Below are positions 43,583 to 51,614 of a DNA stretch of 64,000 bases, one piece after another (position 1 is the first letter of the stretch; each line of letters opens with the position of its first letter). The translations under genes and the position numbers were made by a program. The notes beneath the pieces were generated by a model, which did no database searches, was not told the origin of the DNA, and worked only from the letters and a program-made list of their open reading frames with translations. Source of the stretch: Oscillospiraceae bacterium (GTDB lineage Bacteria > Bacillota > Clostridia > Oscillospirales > Acutalibacteraceae); contig SVPW01000008.1 in NCBI GenBank assembly GCA_015065645.1, positions 1 through 64,000 of the forward strand, read 5' to 3'.

Positions 43583-44674
43583 GTGAATTTGTCACTACTG
43601 CAAGAGTATAAATGTCCGTGCTGTGACGGCGCCATTACATTTGATACCACGCTTCAAAAAATGAAATGTCCCTATTGCGATACGGAATTTGATATTGAAA
43701 CGCTTGAGGCTTATAACCTTGAGCTTAAAACCGAAACACCCGGAAGTATGGATTGGGATACCACAGCCGGAAGCGAATGGGAAAGCGAAGAAAGCGAAAA
43801 ATTGCGTGTTTATATATGCAATTCCTGTGGCGGTGAGATTGTTTGCGAAGAAACCACCGCCGCAACCTCCTGCCCGTTTTGTTCAAATCCTGTTGTTATG
43901 TTAGGTCAGCTTTCGGGTTCGTTAAAGCCCGATTATGTAATCCCCTTTAAATTAGATAAAAAGGCGGCTATTGAAGCACTTAAAAGGCATTATCACGGCA
44001 AAAAACTGCTTCCAAAGGTTTTTAAAGACCAAAATCACATTGATGAAATTAAGGGCATTTATGTTCCGTTTTGGCTTTTTGATGCCGATGCCGATGCTCA
44101 CATCCGTTATAAGGCTTCAAGGGTGAGAACCTTTAGTGACAGCAATTATATCTACACCGAAACCTCATATTATTCTGTAATACGAGGAGGCTCTATCGGC
44201 TTTGAAAGGGTACCTGTTGACGGTTCTTCTAAAATTGAGGATATACTTATGGAATCTATTGAACCGTTTGATTTTTCAGAAGCGGTTGATTTCAAAACAG
44301 CATATCTTGCAGGATTTTTAGCCGATAAATACGATGTAAATTCCGAACAGAGCATTTTGCGTGCCAATCAAAGAATACAAAACAGCACCGAAAATGCCTT
44401 TACTTCCACCGTTTTGGGATATACCTCTGTAACACCCGTTTCCACAAACATAAATCTTATAAACGGAACGGCTAAATACGCCCTTTATCCCGTTTGGTTA
44501 CTTAACACATCCTGGAACGGTCAAAAATACACCTTTGCAATGAACGGTCAAACAGGCAAATTTGTCGGTGACCTGCCAATGGATAAATCAGCGTTTAAAA
44601 AGTGGTTTTTCGGAATTGCGGGAATTGCAACCGCACTCTCTTTTGGAATAAGCTTTTTAGTTTCATTGTTTTAA
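43583..44674 (+). CDS. Zinc-ribbon membrane protein (YdjG-like)
   Basis: A 363-aa protein. It opens with two zinc ribbons (YKCPCCDGAITFD...KCPYCDTEF and CNSCGGEIVCEE...CPFCSNPVV), then a central domain (PDYVIPFKLDKKAAIEALKRHYHGKKLLPK, YVPFWLFDADADAHI). A C-terminal hydrophobic segment lies at ~340-363. The most likely cytoplasmic protein end is the zinc-ribbon side. The start could be GTG at 43583 or TTG at 43589. The TTG has the better spacing from aaaggag. It is the second gene of the YdjI/G/H-like operon. Confidence 0.82.
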   Translation: MNLSLLQEYKCPCCDGAITFDTTLQKMKCPYCDTEFDIETLEAYNLELKTETPGSMDWDTTAGSEWESEESEKLRVYICNSCGGEIVCEETTAATSCPFCSNPVVMLGQLSGSLKPDYVIPFKLDKKAAIEALKRHYHGKKLLPKVFKDQNHIDEIKGIYVPFWLFDADADAHIRYKASRVRTFSDSNYIYTETSYYSVIRGGSIGFERVPVDGSSKIEDILMESIEPFDFSEAVDFKTAYLAGFLADKYDVNSEQSILRANQRIQNSTENAFTSTVLGYTSVTPVSTNINLINGTAKYALYPVWLLNTSWNGQKYTFAMNGQTGKFVGDLPMDKSAFKKWFFGIAGIATALSFGISFLVSLF

Positions 44675-44689
44675 CAAAGGGGTGGCGAT

Positions 44690-45442
44690 ATGAAAAAAAG
44701 AATTTTATTTATAATCTTCACCCTCTTGCTTTGTTTCTCATCTTCATTCACTTCATTTGCTCACGATAATTTACTTGTGCAGGACTTTGCCGACCTTTTA
44801 GACGACAGCGAAGAGCAGGCTTTAAACCAAAAGCTTGAAAAAATCAGTGAGGAATATGAGGCAGATATTGTAGTTTTAACCACAGATGATTTAGAGGGCT
44901 ACACTCCACATGATTATTGCGAAGCGTTTTTTGATTATAACGGCTATGGTCAAGGAGCTCAAAACAGCGGAATACTGCTTTTGATAAACATTCAAGAACG
45001 GGATTGGTATATTTGCTCATTTGGTTTTTGTATGGAAGCCTTTGATGAAGATGTAATAGAGGATACGGGAGATGAAATGCTTGATTCCCTTTCAAGCGGG
45101 AAATATTCCAATGCCTTTAACATCTTTGCAGATGAATGTGAATATCGTCTTAACGGCCATATAAACGGTTTTCCGTTTCCATTTTTAAAAAGCCTTATAA
45201 TCTCACTTGTAATCGGCTTGATTTTGGCGTTTATAGTAACAGCAGTTATGAGAGGACAGCTTAAATCGGTAAAGGCACAGCACACCGCATCAAACTATGT
45301 GAAAAGCGGAAGTATGATGCTTACCGATTCAAGAGATTTCTTTATTTACAGGCATATAAGCCGTATAAGAAAACCTCAAAACAACGGCGGTTCACGAGGT
45401 TCATCATCAGGCAGAAGTTGTGGTGGCGGAGGAAAGTTTTAA
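44690..45442 (+). CDS. TPM-domain membrane protein (YdjH-like)
   Basis: A 250-aa protein. It has an N-terminal signal sequence (RILFIIFTLLLCFSSSFTSFA) and an extracellular TPM domain at ~30-150 (VQDFADLLDDSEEQALNQKLEKISEEYEADIVVLTTDD). One transmembrane helix near 165-185 and a cytoplasmic tail ending in RGSSSGRSCGGGGKF complete it. TPM domains occur in Psb27/YdjH/YgcG proteins; some bind metal or have phosphatase activity. It is the third gene of the set, 15 nt downstream, followed by a strong terminator. Confidence 0.88.
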   Translation: MKKRILFIIFTLLLCFSSSFTSFAHDNLLVQDFADLLDDSEEQALNQKLEKISEEYEADIVVLTTDDLEGYTPHDYCEAFFDYNGYGQGAQNSGILLLINIQERDWYICSFGFCMEAFDEDVIEDTGDEMLDSLSSGKYSNAFNIFADECEYRLNGHINGFPFPFLKSLIISLVIGLILAFIVTAVMRGQLKSVKAQHTASNYVKSGSMMLTDSRDFFIYRHISRIRKPQNNGGSRGSSSGRSCGGGGKF

Positions 45443-45466
45443 AATTTAATGATTTTAGATATACAC

Positions 45467-45511
45467 AGAGAGACACCCTCACTTTTGTGAGAATGTCTCT
45501 CTTTTTTTTAT
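45467..45511 (+). terminator. Terminator of the YdjI/G/H-like operon
   Basis: The stem agagagaca..ctcac/gtgag..tgtctctct is followed by eight T. Confidence 0.92.
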
Positions 45512-45669
45512 CAATATTAATATAATCCACATATAATATTTGAATCTGTAAAAAAGCTTGTTAAATCAAAAATCATTCAAAAATATCAAGTACCCGAAGT
45601 ATTTTGAACCGTCACATACCTATACTTATTCATAGAGTTATCGAGTAAATGAAGTATGAGGTAATAATA

Positions 45670-45912
45670 ATGAAATTAAATGAGGCTGTTGCATACAGGA
45701 TAAAAGAGCTTTGCAAAGAGCGTGGCATAACACAGTATCAATTATATTTAAAAACAGGTGTACCGCAGTCAACTCTAAGCACAATTATGAAATGTTCCTA
45801 CCCCAGTATGAAACTCAGAATAATATACGAAATTTGTGATGGCTTGGAAATAAGCCTTGAAGAATTTTTTGCCTCAGATGTATTTAAGCGTGAAAACATA
45901 GAGGAATGTTAA
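45670..45912 (+). CDS. Small XRE-family transcriptional regulator
   Basis: An 80-aa Cro/C1-type protein consisting almost only of the HTH (AVAYRIKELCKERGITQYQLYLKTGVPQSTLSTIMK), with a short tail (GLEISLEEFFASDVF). It is probably a dimeric repressor of unknown target. The ATG chosen follows gaggtaataata. It is an isolated gene. A small cggtggg hairpin follows at 45922-45946. Confidence 0.85.
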   Translation: MKLNEAVAYRIKELCKERGITQYQLYLKTGVPQSTLSTIMKCSYPSMKLRIIYEICDGLEISLEEFFASDVFKRENIEEC

Positions 45913-45921
45913 AGAGCAAAA

Positions 45922-45946
45922 TCCCCACCGATTTTTTTCGGTGGGA
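45922..45946 (+). terminator. Weak terminator-like hairpin after small XRE gene
   Basis: The inverted repeat tccccaccg/cggtggga has a T-rich loop, but no clear T-run follows. Confidence 0.45.
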
Positions 45947-45960
45947 ATAAATTGTTTATT

Positions 45961-45990
45961 ACGGTCAGTCGTAAATGCCTGACCCTACAA
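45961..45990 (-). repeat. Dispersed intergenic repeat, ttgtaggg family (diverged)
   Basis: On the minus strand it reads ttgtagggtcaggcattta...ctgaccg, a hairpin with tcagg/ctga arms and the same ttgtaggg end as the repeats at 19917 and 51097. Confidence 0.5.
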
Positions 45991-46055
45991 GTAAAAATAA
46001 AAGGTTAATATCCTTGATTGCAGTCTGTGCGCTATAAATCGGTAATAGGGGATCT

Positions 46056-46808
46056 TCACCCAAGCAATATATCACTTACCAGCATTACGCAGAAGCCGAC
46101 GAGCAGGGCGTAGGTTGCACCCCGTTCGTTACCGTGGGCGTGGGTTTCGGGAATCATTTCATCGCTTATAACATAAAGCATCGTTCCCCCTGCAAAGGCA
46201 AGTGCAAAGGGAAGCACAAAAGCCGAAATATTCACCGCAAAATAGCCAATCAGTGTTCCGATAACCTCTACCACTCCCGTTATCATGGCGCAAACAAAGG
46301 TTTTGCGGGGACTAACCCCTGCGGCAAGCATAGGACCTATGATAACCATTCCCTCAGGGATATTCTGCAATGCTATTCCGCCCGCTATAACAAGCGCTTG
46401 AGAATTATCACCCGAACCAAAGCCCACACCCGCCGCAATTCCCTCAGGCAAATTATGTATTGCTATGGCGGTAACAAACAACAGTACACGGCTAAGGTTT
46501 GCATTGTTATGCACCTCAGTTTCATCGCCCACAAATTTGTGAAGATGCGGAACTAACTTATCTATAATATTAAGTGCTATTGCACCCGTGAAAATTCCTG
46601 CCACGGTTACCGGCAATCCGTATTTTCCGCCCTGTTCAACCGATGGTAAAATAAGACCCAAAACTGCGGCAGCAAGCATAACTCCTGCGGCAAAGGAGAG
46701 CACAATATCAGAAAACTTATGCGATACTTTTTTAAATATAAATCCTATAAGAGAGCCGAAAACAGTTGCTCCTCCAACACCCAAAGCCGTTAAAAGTACA
46801 AGCTCCAC
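46056..46808 (-). CDS. ZIP family metal transporter
   Basis: A 250-aa membrane protein with eight predicted helices. The ZIP family signature helices are IHNLPEGIAAGVGFGSG near residue 117 and ALQNIPEGMVIIGP near 148, whose His, Asn, Pro and Glu residues line the metal site. A short His/Asp-rich loop (VPHLHKFVGDETEVHNN) lies in the cytoplasm. It probably imports Zn2+ or a similar divalent cation. It lies 24 nt downstream of trxB, with which it may be co-transcribed. Confidence 0.92.
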   Translation of the reverse strand: MELVLLTALGVGGATVFGSLIGFIFKKVSHKFSDIVLSFAAGVMLAAAVLGLILPSVEQGGKYGLPVTVAGIFTGAIALNIIDKLVPHLHKFVGDETEVHNNANLSRVLLFVTAIAIHNLPEGIAAGVGFGSGDNSQALVIAGGIALQNIPEGMVIIGPMLAAGVSPRKTFVCAMITGVVEVIGTLIGYFAVNISAFVLPFALAFAGGTMLYVISDEMIPETHAHGNERGATYALLVGFCVMLVSDILLG

Positions 46809-46831
46809 AAAGCGCCTCCAAACTTAAAAAA

Positions 46832-47758
46832 TTATTCCAAACCCCAAAGATATTCTTCAGCAAAGTGAACCGCAACCGCACCATCAGCCGCAGCTGTTAC
46901 CACCTGACGAAGTGCCTTTTGACGAATATCTCCTGCCGCAAAAACACCGGGGATTGCAGTTTTTGTGGTTTCATCCGCTATGACATATCCGTTTTTATCA
47001 AGCGGAATAATACCGTTTAAAATTTCTGTTGCTGGTTTTCTGCCAATGCTCACAAAAAGCCCATCACAAGCAATATCTTTTATTTGGTTATCCTGCAATC
47101 TTTTTACAGCTATACCCGAAAATCTATTATTTTCCGCCCTTATTTCATTAACCGCACTGTTCCAGATAAACTCAATATTATCCGCCTCAAACAACGGTTT
47201 GTGATAAACCTTTGATGCCCTTAGTGTATCTCTGCGGTGAATAACATAAACCTTTTTACAAAGTCTTGAAAGATAAAGCGCATCCTCTGCGGCAGAATTT
47301 CCTCCACCCACAACCGCAACGGTTTTATCCTTATAAAACATACCGTCACAATGGGCACAGTAATGCACACCGCTTCCAACAAAATCCTCTTCTCCTAAAA
47401 GCCCCAATTCACGTGCATTTGCACCAAAAGCAATAATTACGGCTTTGGCAAAAAATTCACCGTTTTCGGTAATGATTTTTTTAGGAGTTTTTGAAAAATC
47501 AACCGCAGTAACCTCAGCATATTCCGATTTTGCACCAAAACGCTCGGCACCGGATTGCATTTTCATTCCCAAAGTAAAGCCATCTATCCCCTCATCAAAA
47601 CCGGGATAATTATCAATATCCCCGGTTAATGCCATTTGACCCCCGGGAGACATTTTTTCAATCAAAAGTGTATCAAATCCGCCCCTTGCGGCATACAATG
47701 CGGCAGAATACCCTGCGGGGCCGCCGCCTAAAATTATAATATCATAAACGTGCTGCAT
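46832..47758 (-). CDS. trxB: Thioredoxin-disulfide reductase
   Basis: A 308-aa flavoenzyme reducing thioredoxin with NADPH or a similar donor. The FAD-binding motif is IIILGGGPAGYSAALYAARGG at the start. The redox CAHC is in GVHYCAHCDGMFY near residue 133, an NAD(P) Rossmann motif VAVVGGGNSAAEDALYLS near 153, and the terminal FAD motif GVFAAGDIRQKALRQVVTAAADGAVA near 275. The gene is 9 nt after trxA. Some clostridial homologues use ferredoxin rather than NADPH; the donor is not determined here. Confidence 0.95.
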   Translation of the reverse strand: MQHVYDIIILGGGPAGYSAALYAARGGFDTLLIEKMSPGGQMALTGDIDNYPGFDEGIDGFTLGMKMQSGAERFGAKSEYAEVTAVDFSKTPKKIITENGEFFAKAVIIAFGANARELGLLGEEDFVGSGVHYCAHCDGMFYKDKTVAVVGGGNSAAEDALYLSRLCKKVYVIHRRDTLRASKVYHKPLFEADNIEFIWNSAVNEIRAENNRFSGIAVKRLQDNQIKDIACDGLFVSIGRKPATEILNGIIPLDKNGYVIADETTKTAIPGVFAAGDIRQKALRQVVTAAADGAVAVHFAEEYLWGLE

Positions 47759-47767
47759 AAACCCTAA

Positions 47768-48076
47768 TTAATCCTCAAACATTGAAAGTATCTGAAGTTT
47801 TGACCTTGCCCCCACAGATTTATTTAAAACCTCACCGTTTTTCATTATAATAATTGTTGGTATACTTCCAACCCCAAAATGCTCCGTAATGGCAGGCTGC
47901 TCCGTAACATTCACCTTACACACAAAATACTGCGGATTTTCATCGGCAATCTGATCCACCAAAGGAGTGACAATTCTGCACGGACCGCACCAATCCGCAT
48001 AAAAATCAATGAGCACCTTTTTATCACTTTCAAAAACCGAATCAAAATTTTCGTTTGTTAAATTAATTGCTGACAT
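47768..48076 (-). CDS. trxA: Thioredoxin
   Basis: A 102-aa thioredoxin with the active site WCGPC in DFYADWCGPCRIV near residue 30 and the conserved cis-Pro in GVGSIPTIIIMKNGE. The ATG at MSAINLTNENF follows aaaggaag; the track start is seven codons upstream. It is encoded just before its reductase trxB. Confidence 0.96.
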   Translation of the reverse strand: MSAINLTNENFDSVFESDKKVLIDFYADWCGPCRIVTPLVDQIADENPQYFVCKVNVTEQPAITEHFGVGSIPTIIIMKNGEVLNKSVGARSKLQILSMFED

Positions 48077-48289
48077 ATTTTTTCTTCCTTTCATCATTTA
48101 TACAATTATTATACCCTTTTTATTAGGTTTTTAAATTACAAAAACAGGCTATTTTGCCACATAAGCAAAACAACCTAACAAAATTATTATATCAAATAAA
48201 CAATTTGCAGTCAAGAGTTTTCGTGCAAATGCAATATATTTCTGCATATCATATAACGGTTTTTATTGAAATTTATACAATATTACATA

Positions 48290-48318
48290 TTGAAAAGCGC
48301 AGAAAAATGTGTTATATT
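48290..48318 (+). promoter_or_regulatory. Promoter with no intact gene downstream
   Basis: ttgaaa and tatatt are separated by 17 nt. The ribosome-binding-like aaaggacagggtgat follows at ~48330, but the reading frame after it stops at once. Confidence 0.5.
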
Positions 48319-48324
48319 AAAGAC

Positions 48325-48690
48325 ACAGAAAGGACAGGGTGATACCGATGTACAGGTAGTAACCAAAACGCTCATAAAGCAGGGTTAATATAAAGATTAA
48401 AAATAAAAAAAATAAAACAAATAAAAAATATAAATTGATCCAACCGTGCTGAATGAGCTTGATATAGCCTTCGAATTATTTTCCCAAAACATAGAAAAGT
48501 GGTCTCGCTTTACGGGATATGCAATAGCATAAGAAGAAAAAATATAGGTCAGGGAAAGAAAGAGTGAACGAAGGCAAAAATCCGAAGAAATGAGAGGTAC
48601 AAAGAAAAGATGTTAGATATCAAGAATGAACAAAAATAACCCTTGACCGGGGAAAATGTGTAAAGAAACATTCGGTCAAGGGTTATTTTG
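48325..48690 (+). other. Possible non-coding transcript or decayed small gene
   Basis: A region bounded by a good promoter and a 15-bp terminator-like stem. The only coding-like trace is a frame near 48445-48530 that reads NELDIAFELFSQNIEKW and stops after SRFTGYAIA. Another trace just after the ribosome binding site reads TDVQVVTKTLIKQG. These may be shreds of a former gene. The middle is very A-rich. I could not match it to tmRNA, RNase P, SRP RNA or 6S RNA. Confidence 0.35.
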
Positions 48691-48698
48691 CTTTTTAT
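48635..48698 (+). terminator. Long hairpin terminator
   Basis: A perfect 15-bp stem (aataacccttgaccg/cggtcaagggttatt) with a 23-nt loop is followed by ttgcttttt. Confidence 0.8.
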
Positions 48699-48706
48699 AT
48701 ACTTAT

Positions 48707-48729
48707 CGCCCAAGGGGCGCTTTTTTTTT
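48707..48729 (+). terminator. Second terminator with nine-T run
   Basis: The short stem cgccc/gggcg is followed by an uninterrupted T-run that reaches the MATE gene stop codon on the other strand. Confidence 0.65.
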
Positions 48730-50065
48730 ACAGATATTTATATTTTTTGCGTTTTGCAATAATAAATATACCCGAAAGCACTACCGCCATAAATTCTGCA
48801 ACAATTATGGAATACCATATTCCGTCTATACCCAAAATCATCGGCAACAGCAAAACTGCCGCAGCCTGAAAAATAAGTGTTCGTAAAAAGGCGATAATTG
48901 CCGAAATAACACCGTCATTAAGGGCAGTGAAAAGGGCAGAACCGAATATTGCATAACCCATAAACAAAAAGGAAAGTGCAAAAATACGAAAACCGCTTAC
49001 CGTAAGAGACAAAAGCTTTTCATCATAGCCAACAAACATTTTTGATAACGGATATGCAAAAACCTGTGCTATAAGAACCATTAAAATTCCAAATGCACCA
49101 ATCATAATCACGCTTTTTTGCAATAGCCCTTTTAACTCCGTAAAGTTTTTTGCACCGTCATGATAGCCGATAACCGGTGCTATACCGATTGAATAACCGA
49201 TAAACACAGAGGCAAAAATAAAGCTCACATACATCATAACACCATAAGCGGCTACACCGTCTTCACCTGCATATTCTATCAGCTGAAAATTATATAACAT
49301 TCCCACAATATTCATTGAAACATTGCTCATAAATTCCGAAGAACCGTTTGTGCAGGCTTTAAATAAGGCGTGCATATCAAGCCGTGTTTTTCCTAAATGT
49401 AAAATACTGCTGTTTTTGCGGAAGAAATATATAAGCGGAATACCTCCGCCTATCACCTGACTCATAGCAGTGGCAACTGCGGCACCAATCAGCTTTAATT
49501 GCTGTGGCAAAAGAATTACCAAAACGGCATCAAGCACCATATTTGTAACCCCTGATGAAACGGTTACGGCAAGTCCCAGCTGAGGTTTTTCCGCCGTTAC
49601 AAAAAAGCTTTGAAATAAAAGCTGCAGCACATAAAAGGGCAAAGCCAAAAGAATTACCCGTGTGTAATCAACACAATCCTCCAAAAGCTTACCCTCAGCC
49701 CCCAAAAATGCTGAAATGGGGCGGGCAAATATAATTCCAACCGCCGCCAAAACAACACCTAAGCCAAACGCAATATAAACAAACAGTGAAAAATACCTGT
49801 TTGCCCTTTTTTCCTTACCCTCACCAAAGGTCTTTGCAACGATTGCAGTACCACCCGTTCCGAAAATAAAGCCCACGGTTGCAACAATCATTAAAAAAGG
49901 CATCATAAGATTAACCGCCGCAAAGGGTGTTTTGCCTGCAAAATTTGAAACAAAAAAACCATCCACCACACCGTAAATTGATGTAAAAACCATCATCAGT
50001 ACAGACGGCAGAGTGAACCTTATAAGACGACGATAAGTAAAATGATCAGAAAGATGTATTTTCAT
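48728..50065 (-). CDS. MATE family efflux transporter
   Basis: A twelve-helix multidrug/toxin extrusion family membrane protein (445 aa). Both halves show the family's pattern: LIRFTLPSVLMMVFTSIYGVVDGFFVSNFAG near residue 15 and a second half from about 240 (GSSEFMSNVSMNIVGMLYN). FGTGGTAIVAKTFGEG lies near 70. It exports drugs or metabolites against H+ or Na+; the substrate is unknown. The start was moved to the ATG after cggag; the track starts eleven codons upstream. It is divergent from nadE. Confidence 0.93.
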   Translation of the reverse strand: MKIHLSDHFTYRRLIRFTLPSVLMMVFTSIYGVVDGFFVSNFAGKTPFAAVNLMMPFLMIVATVGFIFGTGGTAIVAKTFGEGKEKRANRYFSLFVYIAFGLGVVLAAVGIIFARPISAFLGAEGKLLEDCVDYTRVILLALPFYVLQLLFQSFFVTAEKPQLGLAVTVSSGVTNMVLDAVLVILLPQQLKLIGAAVATAMSQVIGGGIPLIYFFRKNSSILHLGKTRLDMHALFKACTNGSSEFMSNVSMNIVGMLYNFQLIEYAGEDGVAAYGVMMYVSFIFASVFIGYSIGIAPVIGYHDGAKNFTELKGLLQKSVIMIGAFGILMVLIAQVFAYPLSKMFVGYDEKLLSLTVSGFRIFALSFLFMGYAIFGSALFTALNDGVISAIIAFLRTLIFQAAAVLLLPMILGIDGIWYSIIVAEFMAVVLSGIFIIAKRKKYKYL

Positions 50066-50159
50066 TATTTTTCTCCGCAAATCAATCATATACAGCATCT
50101 ATTATATCTTAATAGCCCCATTTTGTAAAGACGGTGTGTTAATTTAACATAAATACACA

Positions 50160-50188
50160 TTGATGTAATTTATTCTCTGTGGTATAAT
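50160..50188 (+). promoter_or_regulatory. nadE promoter
   Basis: ttgatg and tataat are separated by 17 nt, with a TG giving an extended -10 (tggtataat). Confidence 0.65.
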
Positions 50189-50220
50189 AATTAAAAATAA
50201 TCTTTTTGGCGGTGATTTTG

Positions 50221-50952
50221 ATGTTTGATGCAGTAAAGGTAAAAAATGATTGCGTTGAATGGATAAGAAAATTTTTTGAGGAAAACGGCAAGGGATGTAA
50301 TGCCGTTATTGGAATATCAGGCGGAAAGGACAGCTCTGTTGCGGCAGCGCTATGCGTTGAAGCATTGGGAAAGGACCGTGTTATCGGTGTTTTAATGCCA
50401 AAGGGCGAACAGCATGATATTGATATGGCATATATGCTTGTAAACCATTTAGGTATAAAGCATTACGAAGTTAATATAAAGGATGCGGTGGATTCACTTA
50501 TAACCGCTTTACCTGAAAATCTGCCCTTATCACAGCAAGCTCAGGTCAATTTACCGCCAAGAATAAGAATGTCAACCCTTTATGCTGTGAGCCAATCGGT
50601 AAACGGCAGGGTGGTTAATACCTGCAATCTTTCAGAAGATTGGGTTGGATATTCCACCCGTTACGGCGATGCCGCAGGTGATTTTTCACCCATGGCAAAT
50701 CTCACCGTTACTGAGGTCAAGGAGATAGGCCGTGTTTTGGGACTTCCCGATGTTTTGGTTGATAAGGTTCCGATTGACGGGCTTTGCGGTAAAACAGATG
50801 AAGAAAATTTAGGCTTCACCTATGCCGAGCTTGATGTTTACATCCGTACCGGCAAAATTGAGGACAAAGCCAAAAAGGAGCTTATTGACCGCAAGCACCG
50901 TGCTAATCTTTTTAAGCTTCAGTTAATGCCCACATTCAAGCCGGAGCTGTAA
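50221..50952 (+). CDS. nadE: NAD synthase, ammonia-dependent
   Basis: A 243-aa NAD+ synthetase that amidates deamido-NAD with ammonia. The PP-loop ATP pyrophosphatase motif is AVIGISGGKDSSVAAAL near residue 28. Later family stretches are STLYAVSQSVNGRVVNTCNLSEDWVGYSTRYGDAAGDF near 120 and KVPIDGLCGKTDEENLG near 185. There is no glutaminase domain, hence the ammonia-dependent form. The ATG chosen has a ggtga site at short spacing; the upstream TTG in the track is unlikely. Single gene. Confidence 0.95.
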   Translation: MFDAVKVKNDCVEWIRKFFEENGKGCNAVIGISGGKDSSVAAALCVEALGKDRVIGVLMPKGEQHDIDMAYMLVNHLGIKHYEVNIKDAVDSLITALPENLPLSQQAQVNLPPRIRMSTLYAVSQSVNGRVVNTCNLSEDWVGYSTRYGDAAGDFSPMANLTVTEVKEIGRVLGLPDVLVDKVPIDGLCGKTDEENLGFTYAELDVYIRTGKIEDKAKKELIDRKHRANLFKLQLMPTFKPEL

Positions 50953-51406
50953 ATCAAATATAAGGATACAAATAAATTATTATTTAAAAAATCCCTATAT
51001 AACAAACATCAATTAAATATTTTAACAACATACCTCACGGTATATAACCTCCCTTAACAAGGGGGATTAGGGTTTTGTGCAAAAAATATTATTACATTGT
51101 AGGGGAGGGTCTCTGTGCCCTCCCTTTAGCTTTGCAGTTTTTTCGGGATGGGAAACCCATCCCCTACGGTATATCAATTTATTTGTGCAAAATACGGCGG
51201 TATATCACAAAATGCCGTACCCTACAACAAAGACTCGAAAGGCATTTTGCAAATTTTGTATAAATATACATCACCTTATTGTAGGGGGCTGGCGGTTTCC
51301 GACAGCCCGCCAAGCCTTCCCCCTTTTGTGGGGAAGGTGGATTTGCCGTAGGCAAAGACGGATGAGGGGATAATCAAAGCCGTTGGATATTTCAGATTTG
51401 CCTCAC
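50953..51406. repeat. Cluster of dispersed intergenic repeats
   Basis: No gene is seen. From left to right: a cctcccttaacaaggggg hairpin (~51047-51066); a 28-nt block at 51097-51124 identical to 19917-19944; a gatggg/cccatc hairpin (~51146-51165); the sequence ccctacaa at 51220-51227; and a further ttgtaggg copy at 51279. A ccttccccc/ggggaagg hairpin with a gcctacggcaaa-like arm and gacggatgagg end (~51312-51372) closes the cluster. Such hairpin units are typical of multi-copy intergenic repeats in gut Clostridia. Here they replace the downstream part of a broken gene. Confidence 0.75.
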
Positions 51407-51592
51407 CTCATCCGAATTGGGAGCAGGCTCATCTTACCATAATTTAAGTGTTTTTTCCTTAGTTGCATCTGCGGTCATAGTATCTGCCTCCGTTGTAGCA
51501 ATACCTGCAAATGATACCGCAGGTATTGCGATTGCAAAAGCCAAGCTTATTGCTAACACTTTTAACAGTAATCCCTTGATTTTACCATTCAT
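51407..51592 (-). pseudogene. 5' fragment of a secreted glycosidase gene, probably GH95 alpha-L-fucosidase
   Basis: An ATG after aggggtg begins a clear signal peptide (KIKGLLLKVLAISLAFAIAIPAVSFA), then a short linker and KTLKLW. A TAA stop comes next, but the frame continues as DEPAPNSDE until it runs into the dispersed repeats. KLW(Y)DEPA..SDE is how many GH95 fucosidases of Clostridia begin, with TAT (Tyr) changed to TAA. Only about 62 codons remain of a gene that would normally have over 700. The 52-residue product would be a leader peptide with no catalytic domain. Confidence 0.6.
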
Positions 51593-51614
51593 TTAAAACA
51601 CCCCTGATAAATTT

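Noticed and set aside
48154-48342. Plus-strand ORF of 62 aa upstream of the promoter at 48290
   Set aside because: It contains the promoter and shows no ribosome binding site or conserved pattern.
51075-51373. Three overlapping ORFs of 62-98 aa
   Set aside because: They translate the dispersed intergenic repeats in three frames.
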